From Bacillota bacterium (GTDB lineage Bacteria > Bacillota > Sulfobacillia > Thermaerobacterales > RSA17), in contig PKRI01000048.1 in NCBI GenBank assembly GCA_017577485.1, forward strand, positions 1-12,168: a stretch of 12,168 bases of DNA. The letters run 5' to 3'. Within the stretch, counting starts at the first letter, position 1, and the number at the start of each line of letters is the position of its first letter. Made by a program: the position numbers and the translations under genes. Below, one piece after another: positions 1 to 6,935 of the stretch. The notes below the pieces were generated by a model. It did no database searches. It saw nothing but the letters and a program-made list of their open reading frames with translations, and was not told where the DNA came from.

Positions 1-40
1 GGACCACCACCATCGCCCGGCGGCCGGCGGCGGCCGTCAT
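1..40 (-). CDS. 5' end of an unidentified gene downstream of pyrG (partial)
   Basis: An ATG at 40-38 overlaps the pyrG TGA stop in an ATGA arrangement, the usual sign of translational coupling. The frame stays open to the left window edge and reads MTAAAGRRAMVVV; a second ATG at 13-11 could be the true start. Thirteen residues are too few to assign a family. In Bacillus subtilis the response regulator gene spo0F lies close downstream of pyrG, and a short basic lead followed by a hydrophobic strand would be compatible with a receiver domain, but that is only a guess from gene order. Confidence 0.4.
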   Translation of the reverse strand, partial: MTAAAGRRAMVVV

Positions 41-1728
41 CAGGCGCGGCTCCTCCCGTCGACGGCCGGCGACGACGGGCCGGCGGCCGCGGCACCGGGG
101 GCGCCGGCGCCCACTTCAGCCTGCCGCTTCCGCCGGTACTCCAGGGCGGCGCCCACGAACCCGGCAAACAGCGGGTGCGGGCGGTTGGGGCGCGACCGGA
201 ACTCGGGGTGGAACTGGGTCCCGATGAAGAAGGGATGCCCCTCCAGCTCGACGATCTCCACCAGATCGGCCTCGGGCCAGATGCCGGTGGGCTTGAGCCC
301 CGCCGCCGCCAGCTGCGCCCGGTAGCGGTTGTTGACCTCGTAGCGGTGGCGGTGCCGTTCCATGACGACGTCGGCGCCGTAGAGCCGGTGCGCCAGGGAC
401 CCGGGCTCCAGGCGGCACGGGTACGCGCCCAGGCGCATGGTCCCGCCCTTCTGGGTGACGCCCTGCTGGGTGGGCATCAGGTCGATGACCGGGTGCGGCG
501 GGTCGTCCACGAACTCGGTGCTGTTGGCGCCCTCCAGGCCGCAGACGTTGCGGGCGAACTCGATGACGGCGCACTGCATGCCCAGGCACAGCCCCAGGAA
601 CGGCACGCCCCTTTCCCGGGCATAGCGTACCGCCTCGATCTTGCCCTCTACGCCCCGGTAGCCGAAGCCGCCGGGCACGCAGATGCCGTCGACGCCGGCC
701 AGCACTTCCTCGGCGGGCCGCCGCTCCAGTTCCTCGGAGTTGACCCACAGGATGTCGACGCGGGCGTCGTGGGCGATGCCGCCGTGGCCCAAGGCCTCCA
801 CCACGCTGAGGTAGGCGTCGTGCAGGTCCACGTACTTGCCCACCAGGGCGACGCGGACCTGGTGGACGGGGTTGCGCAGGTGCCTGACCATCTCGCGCCA
901 CTCGGCCAGGTCCCTGGACTGCGCCGGCAGCCGCAGGCGCTCCACGATGATGTCGTCGAGGCCCTGCTGTTCCAGCAGCAGCGGGACCTCGTAGATGCTG
1001 TCCACGTCGACGTTCTCGATCACGGCCCGCGGGTCCACGTCGCAGAACATGGCGATCTTCTCGCGCATCTCCGGCGGCAGCGGCCGCTCGGTGCGGGCCA
1101 CGATGACGTCGGGCGAGATGCCGATGCTGCGCAGTTCCTTCACCGAGTGCTGGGTAGGCTTGGTCTTGGCCTCGCCGGCGGCGTCCACGTAGGGCACCAG
1201 GGTGACGTGGATGTACATGACCTCGTCGCGGCCCAGGTCGGTGCGCAGCTGGCGGATGGCCTCCAGGAACGGCAGGCTCTCGATGTCGCCCACGGTGCCG
1301 CCGATCTCGACGATGACCACGTCGGCCCGGCTGGCCTCGGCCACCTGGAGGATCCGCGCCTTGATCTCGTTGGTGATGTGGGGGATCACCTGCACCGTGC
1401 CGCCCAGGTAGTCGCCCCGCCGCTCCTTCTCGATGACGGCCTGGTAGATGCGGCCGGTGGTGACGTTGTTGATCTGGCTGAGGTCTTCGTCGATGAAGCG
1501 CTCGTAGTGGCCCAGGTCCAGGTCGGTCTCGGCGCCGTCGTTGGTGACGAACACCTCGCCGTGCTGCAGGGGGCTCATGGTGCCCGGGTCGACGTTGATG
1601 TAGGGGTCCATCTTCTGGATGCCGACCCTGAGGCCGCGGCTCTTGAGAAGGCGCCCGATGGAGGCGGCGGTGATGCCCTTGCCCAGGGCCGACACCACGC
1701 CGCCGGTGACGAAGACGAATTTGGCCAT
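40..1728 (-). CDS. pyrG: CTP synthase (glutamine-hydrolysing)
   Basis: Makes CTP from UTP with ATP and glutamine, the last step of de novo pyrimidine nucleotide synthesis; cytosolic. The protein has 562 residues, slightly longer than the usual 530-550. The N-terminal synthetase domain (about 1-270) opens with the family signature MAKFVFVTGGVVSALGKG and contains the nucleotide-binding stretch around KMDPYINVDPGTMSP (39-53). The C-terminal class I glutamine amidotransferase domain has the nucleophile Cys381 in GLCLGMQ and the His507/Glu509 pair in QFHPEF. The last 25 or so residues are an Ala/Gly/Pro-rich tail. The reading frame is open 61 codons further upstream, but that stretch has no homology to CTP synthases and contains the promoter and leader, so ATG 1728 is the start. 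The nearest purine-rich element is a GGGGG about 10 nt upstream, lying inside the proposed attenuator hairpin. It has its own promoter and likely CTP-dependent attenuation. Confidence 0.98.
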   Translation of the reverse strand: MAKFVFVTGGVVSALGKGITAASIGRLLKSRGLRVGIQKMDPYINVDPGTMSPLQHGEVFVTNDGAETDLDLGHYERFIDEDLSQINNVTTGRIYQAVIEKERRGDYLGGTVQVIPHITNEIKARILQVAEASRADVVIVEIGGTVGDIESLPFLEAIRQLRTDLGRDEVMYIHVTLVPYVDAAGEAKTKPTQHSVKELRSIGISPDVIVARTERPLPPEMREKIAMFCDVDPRAVIENVDVDSIYEVPLLLEQQGLDDIIVERLRLPAQSRDLAEWREMVRHLRNPVHQVRVALVGKYVDLHDAYLSVVEALGHGGIAHDARVDILWVNSEELERRPAEEVLAGVDGICVPGGFGYRGVEGKIEAVRYARERGVPFLGLCLGMQCAVIEFARNVCGLEGANSTEFVDDPPHPVIDLMPTQQGVTQKGGTMRLGAYPCRLEPGSLAHRLYGADVVMERHRHRYEVNNRYRAQLAAAGLKPTGIWPEADLVEIVELEGHPFFIGTQFHPEFRSRPNRPHPLFAGFVGAALEYRRKRQAEVGAGAPGAAAAGPSSPAVDGRSRA

Positions 1729-1772
1729 AAAAGAAATACCCCCGCCTGCAGGTATTCCACAGATGCCGGGGG
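1729..1772 (-). terminator. Putative leader attenuator of pyrG (hairpin plus U-rich tract at the start codon)
   Basis: On the transcribed strand, CCCCCG (1772-1767) can pair with CGGGGG (1744-1739), enclosing a 22-nt loop. It is followed at once by TATTTCTTTT (1738-1729), which abuts the pyrG ATG. A mutually exclusive hairpin is GGAATACC (1758-1751) with GGTATTTC (1740-1733), 8 pairs including one G-U, followed by TTTT. Either has the shape of an intrinsic terminator. The 5' arm of the first is a run of five C preceded by U, the kind of target a G-extended transcript 5' end would bind in the pyrG mechanism known in B. subtilis. Pairing was worked out by eye; no folding energy was computed. 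Confidence 0.65.
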
Positions 1773-1834
1773 ACAGGTACGTGATCGAACGGTCTCCGCT
1801 GCGCCGGCCGCGGCCCGGTCGAGCCGGCGGCCCC

Positions 1835-1854
1835 GCCGGCGCGGCCGCGCCGGC
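1835..1854. repeat. Perfect 20-bp GC-only palindrome in the pyrG leader
   Basis: The 20 bases are fully self-complementary, with the centre between 1844 and 1845 and a GCGGCCGC core. As RNA they would fold into a strong hairpin with a minimal loop in the middle of the pyrG leader. Three of its bases (1852-1854) are shared with the inverted repeat at 1852-1875, so the two structures compete. A chance origin in GC-rich non-coding DNA is possible. Confidence 0.6.
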
Positions 1855-1875
1855 AGCGTGACCGCATGCGCTGCC
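1852..1875 (-). other. Inverted repeat at the 5' end of the predicted pyrG transcript
   Basis: GGCAGCG (1875-1869) and CGCTGCC (1858-1852) are perfect reverse complements separated by 10 nt. They form a 7-bp hairpin starting one base after the predicted transcript start, within the initial G run. It could hold the 5' G tract in a stem unless extra G residues are added; that role is inference. Confidence 0.5.
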
Positions 1876-1881
1876 CTTCCC

Positions 1882-1911
1882 ATCGTATCGACGGCGGCGG
1901 AGGGGTGTCAA
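1882..1911 (-). promoter_or_regulatory. Sigma-A type promoter of pyrG
   Basis: A consensus -35 TTGACA (1911-1906) is separated by 18 bp from a -10 TACGAT (1887-1882, 4 of 6 matches to TATAAT). Transcription would begin five or six bases downstream, at G1876 or G1875. A start at G1876 gives a 5' end GGGC and a 148-nt leader before the pyrG ATG. The promoter lies just after the end of the Fic fragment, so pyrG need not depend on read-through from argS. Confidence 0.8.
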
Positions 1912-1932
1912 GGACGGCTGGCAGGGTGGGGC

Positions 1933-2300
1933 TCAAACTGGGGCGCGCACCAGATCGTCGTCGAACAATTCGATGTACGGCCGGTACATATAAACCCGGC
2001 GCCAGCGGCGGCCGCTGATCTCCGTCAGCAGCCCCATTTCCCCGAACTTGGCGATAAGGCTGTAAGTCGCAGGTACCGACAGGCCAGTAATCCGAGCCAC
2101 GTCCTTGGCCGTCACGACGGGTTGGCTGAAGAGTCCCTCGAGAAGCTTCAGGGCCGCTGCCGTGTTGCCGCCGGCCTGCATCAAGCGCTCCTTGTGTTCT
2201 TCGCTGAGGCTGACCACCTTTCGCGCAGTGTCTACGGCTTGCCTAGAAACATGGGCTACGCCGCGCAGAAAGAACTTGAGCCAGCCCTCAAAGTCTGTGC
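1933..2300 (-). pseudogene. C-terminal fragment of a Fic-family protein (winged-helix part); remnant or small ORF
   Basis: The longest start-to-stop frame is a GTG ORF of 94 codons (2217-1933). The same frame is open further upstream and keeps matching the C-terminal part of Fic-family proteins: TDFEGWLKFFLRGVAH (about 2298-2251) corresponds to the helix after the Fic core, then come a helical stretch with EEHKERL and a winged-helix domain containing QPVVTAKDVARITGLS and ending in TEISGRRWRRVYMYRPY. The catalytic motif HxFx(D/E)GNGR and the whole AMPylation domain are missing, since the homology stops about 20 bp after the argS stop codon. No ATG, GTG or TTG precedes this homology in frame, and GTG 2217 has no convincing ribosome binding site. 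Codon use is less GC-biased at third positions than in the neighbours, suggesting imported DNA. It is probably a decayed remnant; a reused small DNA-binding protein is the alternative. Confidence 0.7.
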
Positions 2301-2320
2301 CCGCGATCCATCCGACCCTC

Positions 2321-4273
2321 TTACATCCGCTCCGGCGCGCTGACGCCCAGGATCCCCAGCACCTTGGCCAGGGCCACCTGGGTGGCCCGGACCAGCAGCA
2401 GCCGGGCCCGCGTCACCTCGGGGGCCTCGCCCAGCACCCGGCAGTGCACGTAGAACTGGTGAAAGGTCGACGCCAGGTCGTAGGCGTAGTGGGTGAGCCG
2501 GTGCGGCTCGCGGGCCTCGGCCGCGGCGGCCAGCTCATCCGGCAGGTCCGCCAGCTTGCGCAGCAGGTCGAACTCACGCGGGTCGGCGATGGGCGACAGG
2601 TCGACGGGCGGCAGGTCCACTGCCTCGGCGCCCGACGGGCGCGCCGCGCCGGCCGGCAGATCGCCGTGCCCAGCCGCACCCGCCGCCGGCACCTCGACGC
2701 CCTGCTCCGCCGCCTGCCGCAGGATCCCGGAGATCCGGGCGTGGGCGTACTGCACGTAGTAGACCGGGTTCTCCTGGGTCTGGAGATTGGCCAGGTCCAC
2801 GTCGAAATCCATGGTGGTGTCGGCCGAGCGCATCAGGAAGAAGTAGCGGGCGGCGTCGGTGCTGACCTCGTCCAGGAACTCGCCCATGGACACGAACTCG
2901 CCCCGGCGCTTGGACATGCGGACCGCCTCGCCGCCCCGGGTCAGGTGCACCATCTGCAGGTAAATGACCTCGAGGACGTCGGGGTCGTACCCCAGGGCCT
3001 CGAGGCCGGCCTTCAGCCGGACGTGGTGGCCGTGGTGGTCCTGGCCCAGCAGGTTGATGAGCAGGTCGAAGCCGCGCTGCAGTTTGTCCACGTGATAGGC
3101 GATGTCGGGCAGCACGTAGGTAAACTGGCCGTCGCGCTTGACCAGCACCCGGTCCTTGTCGTCGCCGAAGGCGGTGGTGCGGAGCCACACGGCGCCGTCC
3201 CGCTGGTACGTGTGACCCCGCTCCGCCAGGCGCTGCAGCACCTGCCCGGGCAGGCCGGCTGCCCGGATCTCGCTCTCCCGCGCCCACCGGTCATAGCGGA
3301 CGCCGAACCGCTCCAGGGTCTTCCGCTGGTCCTCCAGGATCCGCTCCACCGCGAAGCGGCCGATGCGCTCCAGCCACGCTTCCCAGGTCTCGTCGCCGGC
3401 CAGCACGGGCCCGCTGCCCGCTCCCTCGCCGGCGCCGGATTCACCGGCGCCGCCGGATTCGGCAGCGCCGCCGGCGCGCCCCCGGTCCGGCCGCGGCGGC
3501 CGCGCGGAAACCGCGTCGGGATGCTGGGCCGCGAACTGGCGGGCCAGGTCGATCACGTACTCGCCGGGGTACGCGCCCTCGGGCAGTTCGGCCGGCTCGC
3601 CCAGCAGTTCCCGCAGGCGGGTGTCCATGGCCAGGGCCAGCATGCGGAACTGGTTGCCGGCGTCGTTGACGTAGAACTCCCGGGCCACCCGGTAGCCGGC
3701 CGCCGCCAGCAGGCTGGCCAGGGAGTCGCCCAGCGCCGCGTGGCGGGCGTTGACCACGTTCAGGGGGCCGGTGGGGTTGGCGCTGACGAACTCCACCACC
3801 ACCCGGCGGCCCTGGCCCACGTGGGTGTCGCCGTACCGCGGGCCCAGGGCCAGCACGTCGTCCAGCACGCCGTAAAGCCACTGGGGCCGCAGGTAGAAAT
3901 TGATGAAGCCGGGCCCGGCCACCTCGACCCGGTCGATGAAGGTGCCGGCGGTGTCGATGCGGCTCACGATGCGCTCCGCCCAGTCGCGGGGCTTGAGGCC
4001 CACCGTCCGGGCCGTGACCATGGCCACGTTGGTGGAGTAGTCGCCGTGGGCCCGCTCCCGGGGCACTTCCAGGGTGACGGGAGCCTGGGCGGCCGCTTCG
4101 GGAAGGCCGCCGGCGGCGATGCAGGCCGCGACGGCGTCCCGCACGGCGGCGCGGATCTGGTCGCGCACGCGCTCGGCGGCGTAGCGGTAGGGTGCTGCCT
4201 GCCCATCGCGCTGCGTGCCCCGCTCGTCCTGCGTGCCGGGATTGTGGTGCGTGCCGTCGTCGCGGTGCTGCAT
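2321..4273 (-). CDS. argS: Arginyl-tRNA synthetase
   Basis: Class I synthetase that charges tRNA-Arg with arginine using ATP; cytosolic. From ATG 4273 it has 650 residues, against about 550-580 for most bacterial ArgRS. Visible in order: the ArgRS N-terminal tRNA-binding domain (about 30-130) with RERAHGDYSTNVAM; the catalytic domain with SANPTGPL (164-171) and FYVNDAGNQ (200-208); the RMSKR loop (452-456); and a DALR-type anticodon-binding domain ending in LGVSAPERM. Two features are odd. The HIGH signature after SANPTGPL reads NVVN (172-175), and two low-complexity insertions occur, Ala/Gly/Ser/Glu-rich at about 253-294 and Ala/Gly/Pro-rich at about 525-560. A GGGGAGG ribosome binding site sits 11 nt before ATG 4273 and 8 nt before an adjacent GTG at 4276, so either may be used; a longer frame to 4330 would overlap speB. 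It begins about 24 nt after the speB stop and is probably cotranscribed with it. Confidence 0.96.
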   Translation of the reverse strand: MQHRDDGTHHNPGTQDERGTQRDGQAAPYRYAAERVRDQIRAAVRDAVAACIAAGGLPEAAAQAPVTLEVPRERAHGDYSTNVAMVTARTVGLKPRDWAERIVSRIDTAGTFIDRVEVAGPGFINFYLRPQWLYGVLDDVLALGPRYGDTHVGQGRRVVVEFVSANPTGPLNVVNARHAALGDSLASLLAAAGYRVAREFYVNDAGNQFRMLALAMDTRLRELLGEPAELPEGAYPGEYVIDLARQFAAQHPDAVSARPPRPDRGRAGGAAESGGAGESGAGEGAGSGPVLAGDETWEAWLERIGRFAVERILEDQRKTLERFGVRYDRWARESEIRAAGLPGQVLQRLAERGHTYQRDGAVWLRTTAFGDDKDRVLVKRDGQFTYVLPDIAYHVDKLQRGFDLLINLLGQDHHGHHVRLKAGLEALGYDPDVLEVIYLQMVHLTRGGEAVRMSKRRGEFVSMGEFLDEVSTDAARYFFLMRSADTTMDFDVDLANLQTQENPVYYVQYAHARISGILRQAAEQGVEVPAAGAAGHGDLPAGAARPSGAEAVDLPPVDLSPIADPREFDLLRKLADLPDELAAAAEAREPHRLTHYAYDLASTFHQFYVHCRVLGEAPEVTRARLLLVRATQVALAKVLGILGVSAPERM

Positions 4274-4296
4274 CACCAAAGGTTCCTCCCCACCGT

Positions 4297-5163
4297 TCAG
4301 AAAGCGCCGCCGCCCGCCCCGCCGAACCACCCGATCAGCACGTGGCGGCAGATGGCCGCGGCGGTGACTTCCGTACGGCCGCTGGGGTCCAGGGGCGGCG
4401 CCGTCTCCACCAGGTCGCAGGCGACGATGCGGAGGCCGCGCAGCTGGTCCAGGGCCGCCAGCAAGTCCAGGAACGATACGCCGCCGGGCTCGGGCGTTCC
4501 TGTGCCCGGTGCCGCCGACGGGTCCAGCACGTCGATGTCGATGGTCACGTAGACCGGCCGGCCGGCCGCCGCGGCCGCCGCGGCCCGGGCCTGGGCCGCC
4601 AGGTCCTGCCCGTCTCGAGGCCAGCGGGTGTGGGCCCGGCCCCAGGCGATCTCCTCGGCGGTGCCGGAGCGGATTCCCAGGGGGAACAGGCTCCCCGCCC
4701 CCACGATCTCGCTGACCCGCCGCATGACCGTGGCGTGGGACAGCGGCTCGCCCATCCAGTCTTCCCGTAGGTCGGCGTGGGCGTCCAGCTGGATCACCGC
4801 CAGGTCCGGGTAGACCTCGGCCAGGCCCCGCACGGCCCCCAGGGTCAGCAGGTGCTCGCCGCCCAGCATGAACGGCACCGCGCCGCGGCGGGCCAGGCCG
4901 GCGGCCGCGCGGGCCACCTCGTCCACCGCCCGGGCCGGCGACCCGTGGGCCAGGTCCAGGTCACCCACGTCGACAAAGGGCACATCGGCCAGGCTGGCGT
5001 CCAGGCGGGCGCTGTACTCCTCCAGGCCGTACGACGCCTCGCGGATGCGGGCGGGACCGAAGCGGGCGCCGCCCCGGTACGTGACCGTGGCGTCGAAGGG
5101 CGCGCCGAACAGCGCCACCGTGCCCGGCGCCGGCTCGCCGTCGCGGGCCGCCAGGAACTTCAC
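4297..5163 (-). CDS. speB: Agmatinase / ureohydrolase of the arginase family
   Basis: Manganese-dependent hydrolase that removes urea from agmatine to give putrescine, or from N1-aminopropylagmatine to give spermidine in the route known from Thermus. The protein has 288 residues, normal for the family. The metal-binding motifs are complete: GGEH (101-104, ligand His104), DAHADL (127-132, ligands Asp127, His129, Asp131), SHAT (142-145) and DIDVLDPS (209-216, ligands Asp209 and Asp211), followed by APGTGTPEPGG. The GTG start at 5163 overlaps the speE TGA stop (GTGA), so translation is probably coupled. Its neighbours pdaD and speE support a polyamine role rather than arginase, formiminoglutamase or guanidinobutyrase; substrate choice cannot be proven from sequence alone. 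Confidence 0.93.
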   Translation of the reverse strand: MKFLAARDGEPAPGTVALFGAPFDATVTYRGGARFGPARIREASYGLEEYSARLDASLADVPFVDVGDLDLAHGSPARAVDEVARAAAGLARRGAVPFMLGGEHLLTLGAVRGLAEVYPDLAVIQLDAHADLREDWMGEPLSHATVMRRVSEIVGAGSLFPLGIRSGTAEEIAWGRAHTRWPRDGQDLAAQARAAAAAAAGRPVYVTIDIDVLDPSAAPGTGTPEPGGVSFLDLLAALDQLRGLRIVACDLVETAPPLDPSGRTEVTAAAICRHVLIGWFGGAGGGAF

Positions 5164-6131
5164 CGGGCGGGCCCCCCGGGGCCGCCGCTTTCCTCCCCCT
5201 CGCCGGAACCGCCGGCCTCCTCGCCGGCCTCCTCACCCGCGCCGGGCAGGAACCGCTCCACGTACGCCTCGCGGCGCTGGGGCGCGCCGTCGGGCAGCAG
5301 TTCCAGCACGAACGGCGGCAGCACGAAGGCCGCCGCATGCACGTCCGGCGCGTAGTAGCGGGTGGCGAAGGTCTCGAACCGCCGCTCCGCGTAGCGGCCG
5401 GCGGGCACCCGCCGCGGGTCGCCGCCCCGGCTGCCGATGCTCATGGTCCAGAAGCCGCCGGGGTATTCGGGAACCACGCCCCAGTACATCCCCGACCAGG
5501 GAAACACGTTCCGCAGGGCCTGCTGGACGCGCCGGATCAGGTCGGCGTTGTAAAAGGGCGACTCGGTCTGGGCCACGAACAGCCCGCCGTCCCGCAGCGC
5601 CCGGAAGGCCGAGCGGTAGAACTCCTCGCTGAACAGCCCCACGGCCGGGCCGACGGGGTCGGTGGAGTCCACGATGATCACGTCGTAGGTGTCGGGCGAC
5701 CGGGCCACGTGGTCGATGCCGTCGCCCACGTCGATCCGGGTCCGGGGATCGTCCAGGCCCGACGAAATCGAGGGCAGCCAGCGGCGGGCCGCCTCGATGA
5801 CCTTCTCGTCGATCTCGGCCAGCACCGCCTGGCGCACCGTGGGGTGCTTGACGACCTCGCGGATGACGCCGCCGTCGCCGCCTCCCACCACCAGCACCCG
5901 CTCCGGGTTGGGATGGGCGAACAGCGCCACGTGGGCCATCATCTCGTGGTACACGAACTCGGTGGTCTCGTTGGTCTGGATGACGTTGTCGAGGGCCAGC
6001 ATCCGCCCCCACTGGTCGGTGTCCGCCACCAGGATCTCCTGGTAGGGGGACCGCTCGTGATGGACCACGCGGCCCACGCGCAGGCCGATCCGCAGATCAG
6101 GCGTCTGATCTTCGTAAAACCAGACGTTCAC
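5160..6131 (-). CDS. speE: Polyamine aminopropyltransferase (spermidine synthase family)
   Basis: Transfers the aminopropyl group of decarboxylated S-adenosylmethionine to putrescine or a related amine such as agmatine; cytosolic. The protein has 323 residues with the N-terminal WFYEDQTPDL element, the dcSAM-binding loop GGGDGG (83-88), YHEMM (61-65), and the acidic active-site motif DSTDP (155-159), in which Asp155 and Asp158 correspond to catalytic and binding aspartates. The core ends near 297; the last 25 residues are a Glu/Gly-rich tail absent from typical members. GTG at 6131 is preferred because a GGGGAGG site lies 9 nt upstream; a TTG at 6137 is only 3 nt from that site. The substrate could be putrescine or agmatine. 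No speD, needed for dcSAM, is in the window. Confidence 0.95.
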   Translation of the reverse strand: MNVWFYEDQTPDLRIGLRVGRVVHHERSPYQEILVADTDQWGRMLALDNVIQTNETTEFVYHEMMAHVALFAHPNPERVLVVGGGDGGVIREVVKHPTVRQAVLAEIDEKVIEAARRWLPSISSGLDDPRTRIDVGDGIDHVARSPDTYDVIIVDSTDPVGPAVGLFSEEFYRSAFRALRDGGLFVAQTESPFYNADLIRRVQQALRNVFPWSGMYWGVVPEYPGGFWTMSIGSRGGDPRRVPAGRYAERRFETFATRYYAPDVHAAAFVLPPFVLELLPDGAPQRREAYVERFLPGAGEEAGEEAGGSGEGEESGGPGGPAR

Positions 6132-6176
6132 CGCCAAACACCTCCCCGGGCGACGCTGCCCTTGCGGATGACAGGT

Positions 6177-6887
6177 TCAGGACCGCCGCGGCGGCCCGCC
6201 CACCGCGCGGGCGATCCAGATGCTTAACTCGTACAGGGCGTACATGGGCACCGCCACCAGCACCTGCGAGATCACGTCCGGCGGCGTGACCACCGCGGCC
6301 ACCACCAGGATGATCAGCAGGGCGTAGGGGCGGCTGCGCCGCAGTCCCTCACCGCTGACGATGCCCAGGCGGGCCAGCAGGTAGATGACCACCGGCGTCT
6401 GGAAGACCAGGCCCACCGGCAGGGTCGTCCCGGCCACGAAGGACAGGTAGCGCCCCACCGAGATCATGGGCTCCAGTCCCTCGCCGGCGAAGCCGAGAAA
6501 GAAGGCCAGCGCGATGGGCCGGACCACCGTGAACCCGAACGCCACGCCGGCCGCGAACAGCACCACCGCCGCCGGCAGCAGCAGGAACATGAGCCGGCGC
6601 TCACCGGGCTCAAGGCCCGGCGCCGCGAAGGCGGCGGCGTGATACAGGGCCAGGGGCAGCACCGCCGCCGTGGCCAGGTACGCCGCGATGCGCAGGTAGG
6701 TGAGAAAGGCCTCGGCGGGGGCCAGGAAAACCAGCGTGCCGTCCTGCGGGCGCAGCCACTCCAGCACCCGCCCGGCCTGGGTGAAGCCGATGCCCACCAG
6801 CACCAGCCATGGAACCGCCGTCGCCAGCAGGCGGTAGCGCAGTTCCCGGAGATGGCCGCTTAGGGGCATCCGCTTCTCGCCGGGCAC
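6177..6887 (-). CDS. tatC: Sec-independent protein translocase subunit TatC
   Basis: Integral membrane receptor of the twin-arginine pathway, which exports folded proteins carrying RR signal peptides together with TatA-type subunits. The 236 residues fit the family. HLRELRYRL (12-20) is the cytoplasmic N-terminal signature; six hydrophobic segments lie near 22-38, 66-86, 101-122, 148-172, 189-201 and 205-224. The first periplasmic loop has APAEAF; the cytoplasmic loop has FAAPGLEPGERRL, whose Glu96 matches the signal-peptide-binding glutamate known in E. coli TatC. TPPDVISQ (201-208) is another family hallmark. The GTG start at 6887 follows a GGAGAG site at about 5 nt. No tatA or tatB is nearby. 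It sits between pdaD and speE with gaps of 48 and about 45 nt, so it is probably cotranscribed with the polyamine genes although no functional link is known. Confidence 0.96.
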   Translation of the reverse strand: MPGEKRMPLSGHLRELRYRLLATAVPWLVLVGIGFTQAGRVLEWLRPQDGTLVFLAPAEAFLTYLRIAAYLATAAVLPLALYHAAAFAAPGLEPGERRLMFLLLPAAVVLFAAGVAFGFTVVRPIALAFFLGFAGEGLEPMISVGRYLSFVAGTTLPVGLVFQTPVVIYLLARLGIVSGEGLRRSRPYALLIILVVAAVVTPPDVISQVLVAVPMYALYELSIWIARAVGGPPRRS

Positions 6888-6935
6888 CGCCGCTCTCCAC
6901 CCCCGCGCGCTGACCCGAGCCCGGGCTTCTGCGCT

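Noticed and set aside
1729..1911. 61-codon N-terminal extension of pyrG
   Set aside because: It has no similarity to CTP synthases and contains the promoter, the leader and the hairpins; the family start MAKF is at 1728.
1933..2217. RNA polymerase delta subunit (rpoE), often upstream of pyrG in Firmicutes
   Set aside because: The sequence lacks the delta N-terminal domain and acidic tail; it matches the winged-helix end of Fic proteins.
4274..4330. Longer argS starting at 4330
   Set aside because: It would overlap speB and place the GGGGAGG ribosome binding site inside the gene.
175..4552. Very long plus-strand open frames opposite pyrG and argS
   Set aside because: They lie antisense to well-recognised genes, are composed of His/Val/Gly/Ala/Arg-rich sequence without domain signatures, and arise because stop codons are rare in GC-rich DNA.
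5337..6227. Plus-strand frame opposite speE and the end of tatC
   Set aside because: Antisense shadow of conserved genes with low-complexity His/Val/Asp-rich translation.
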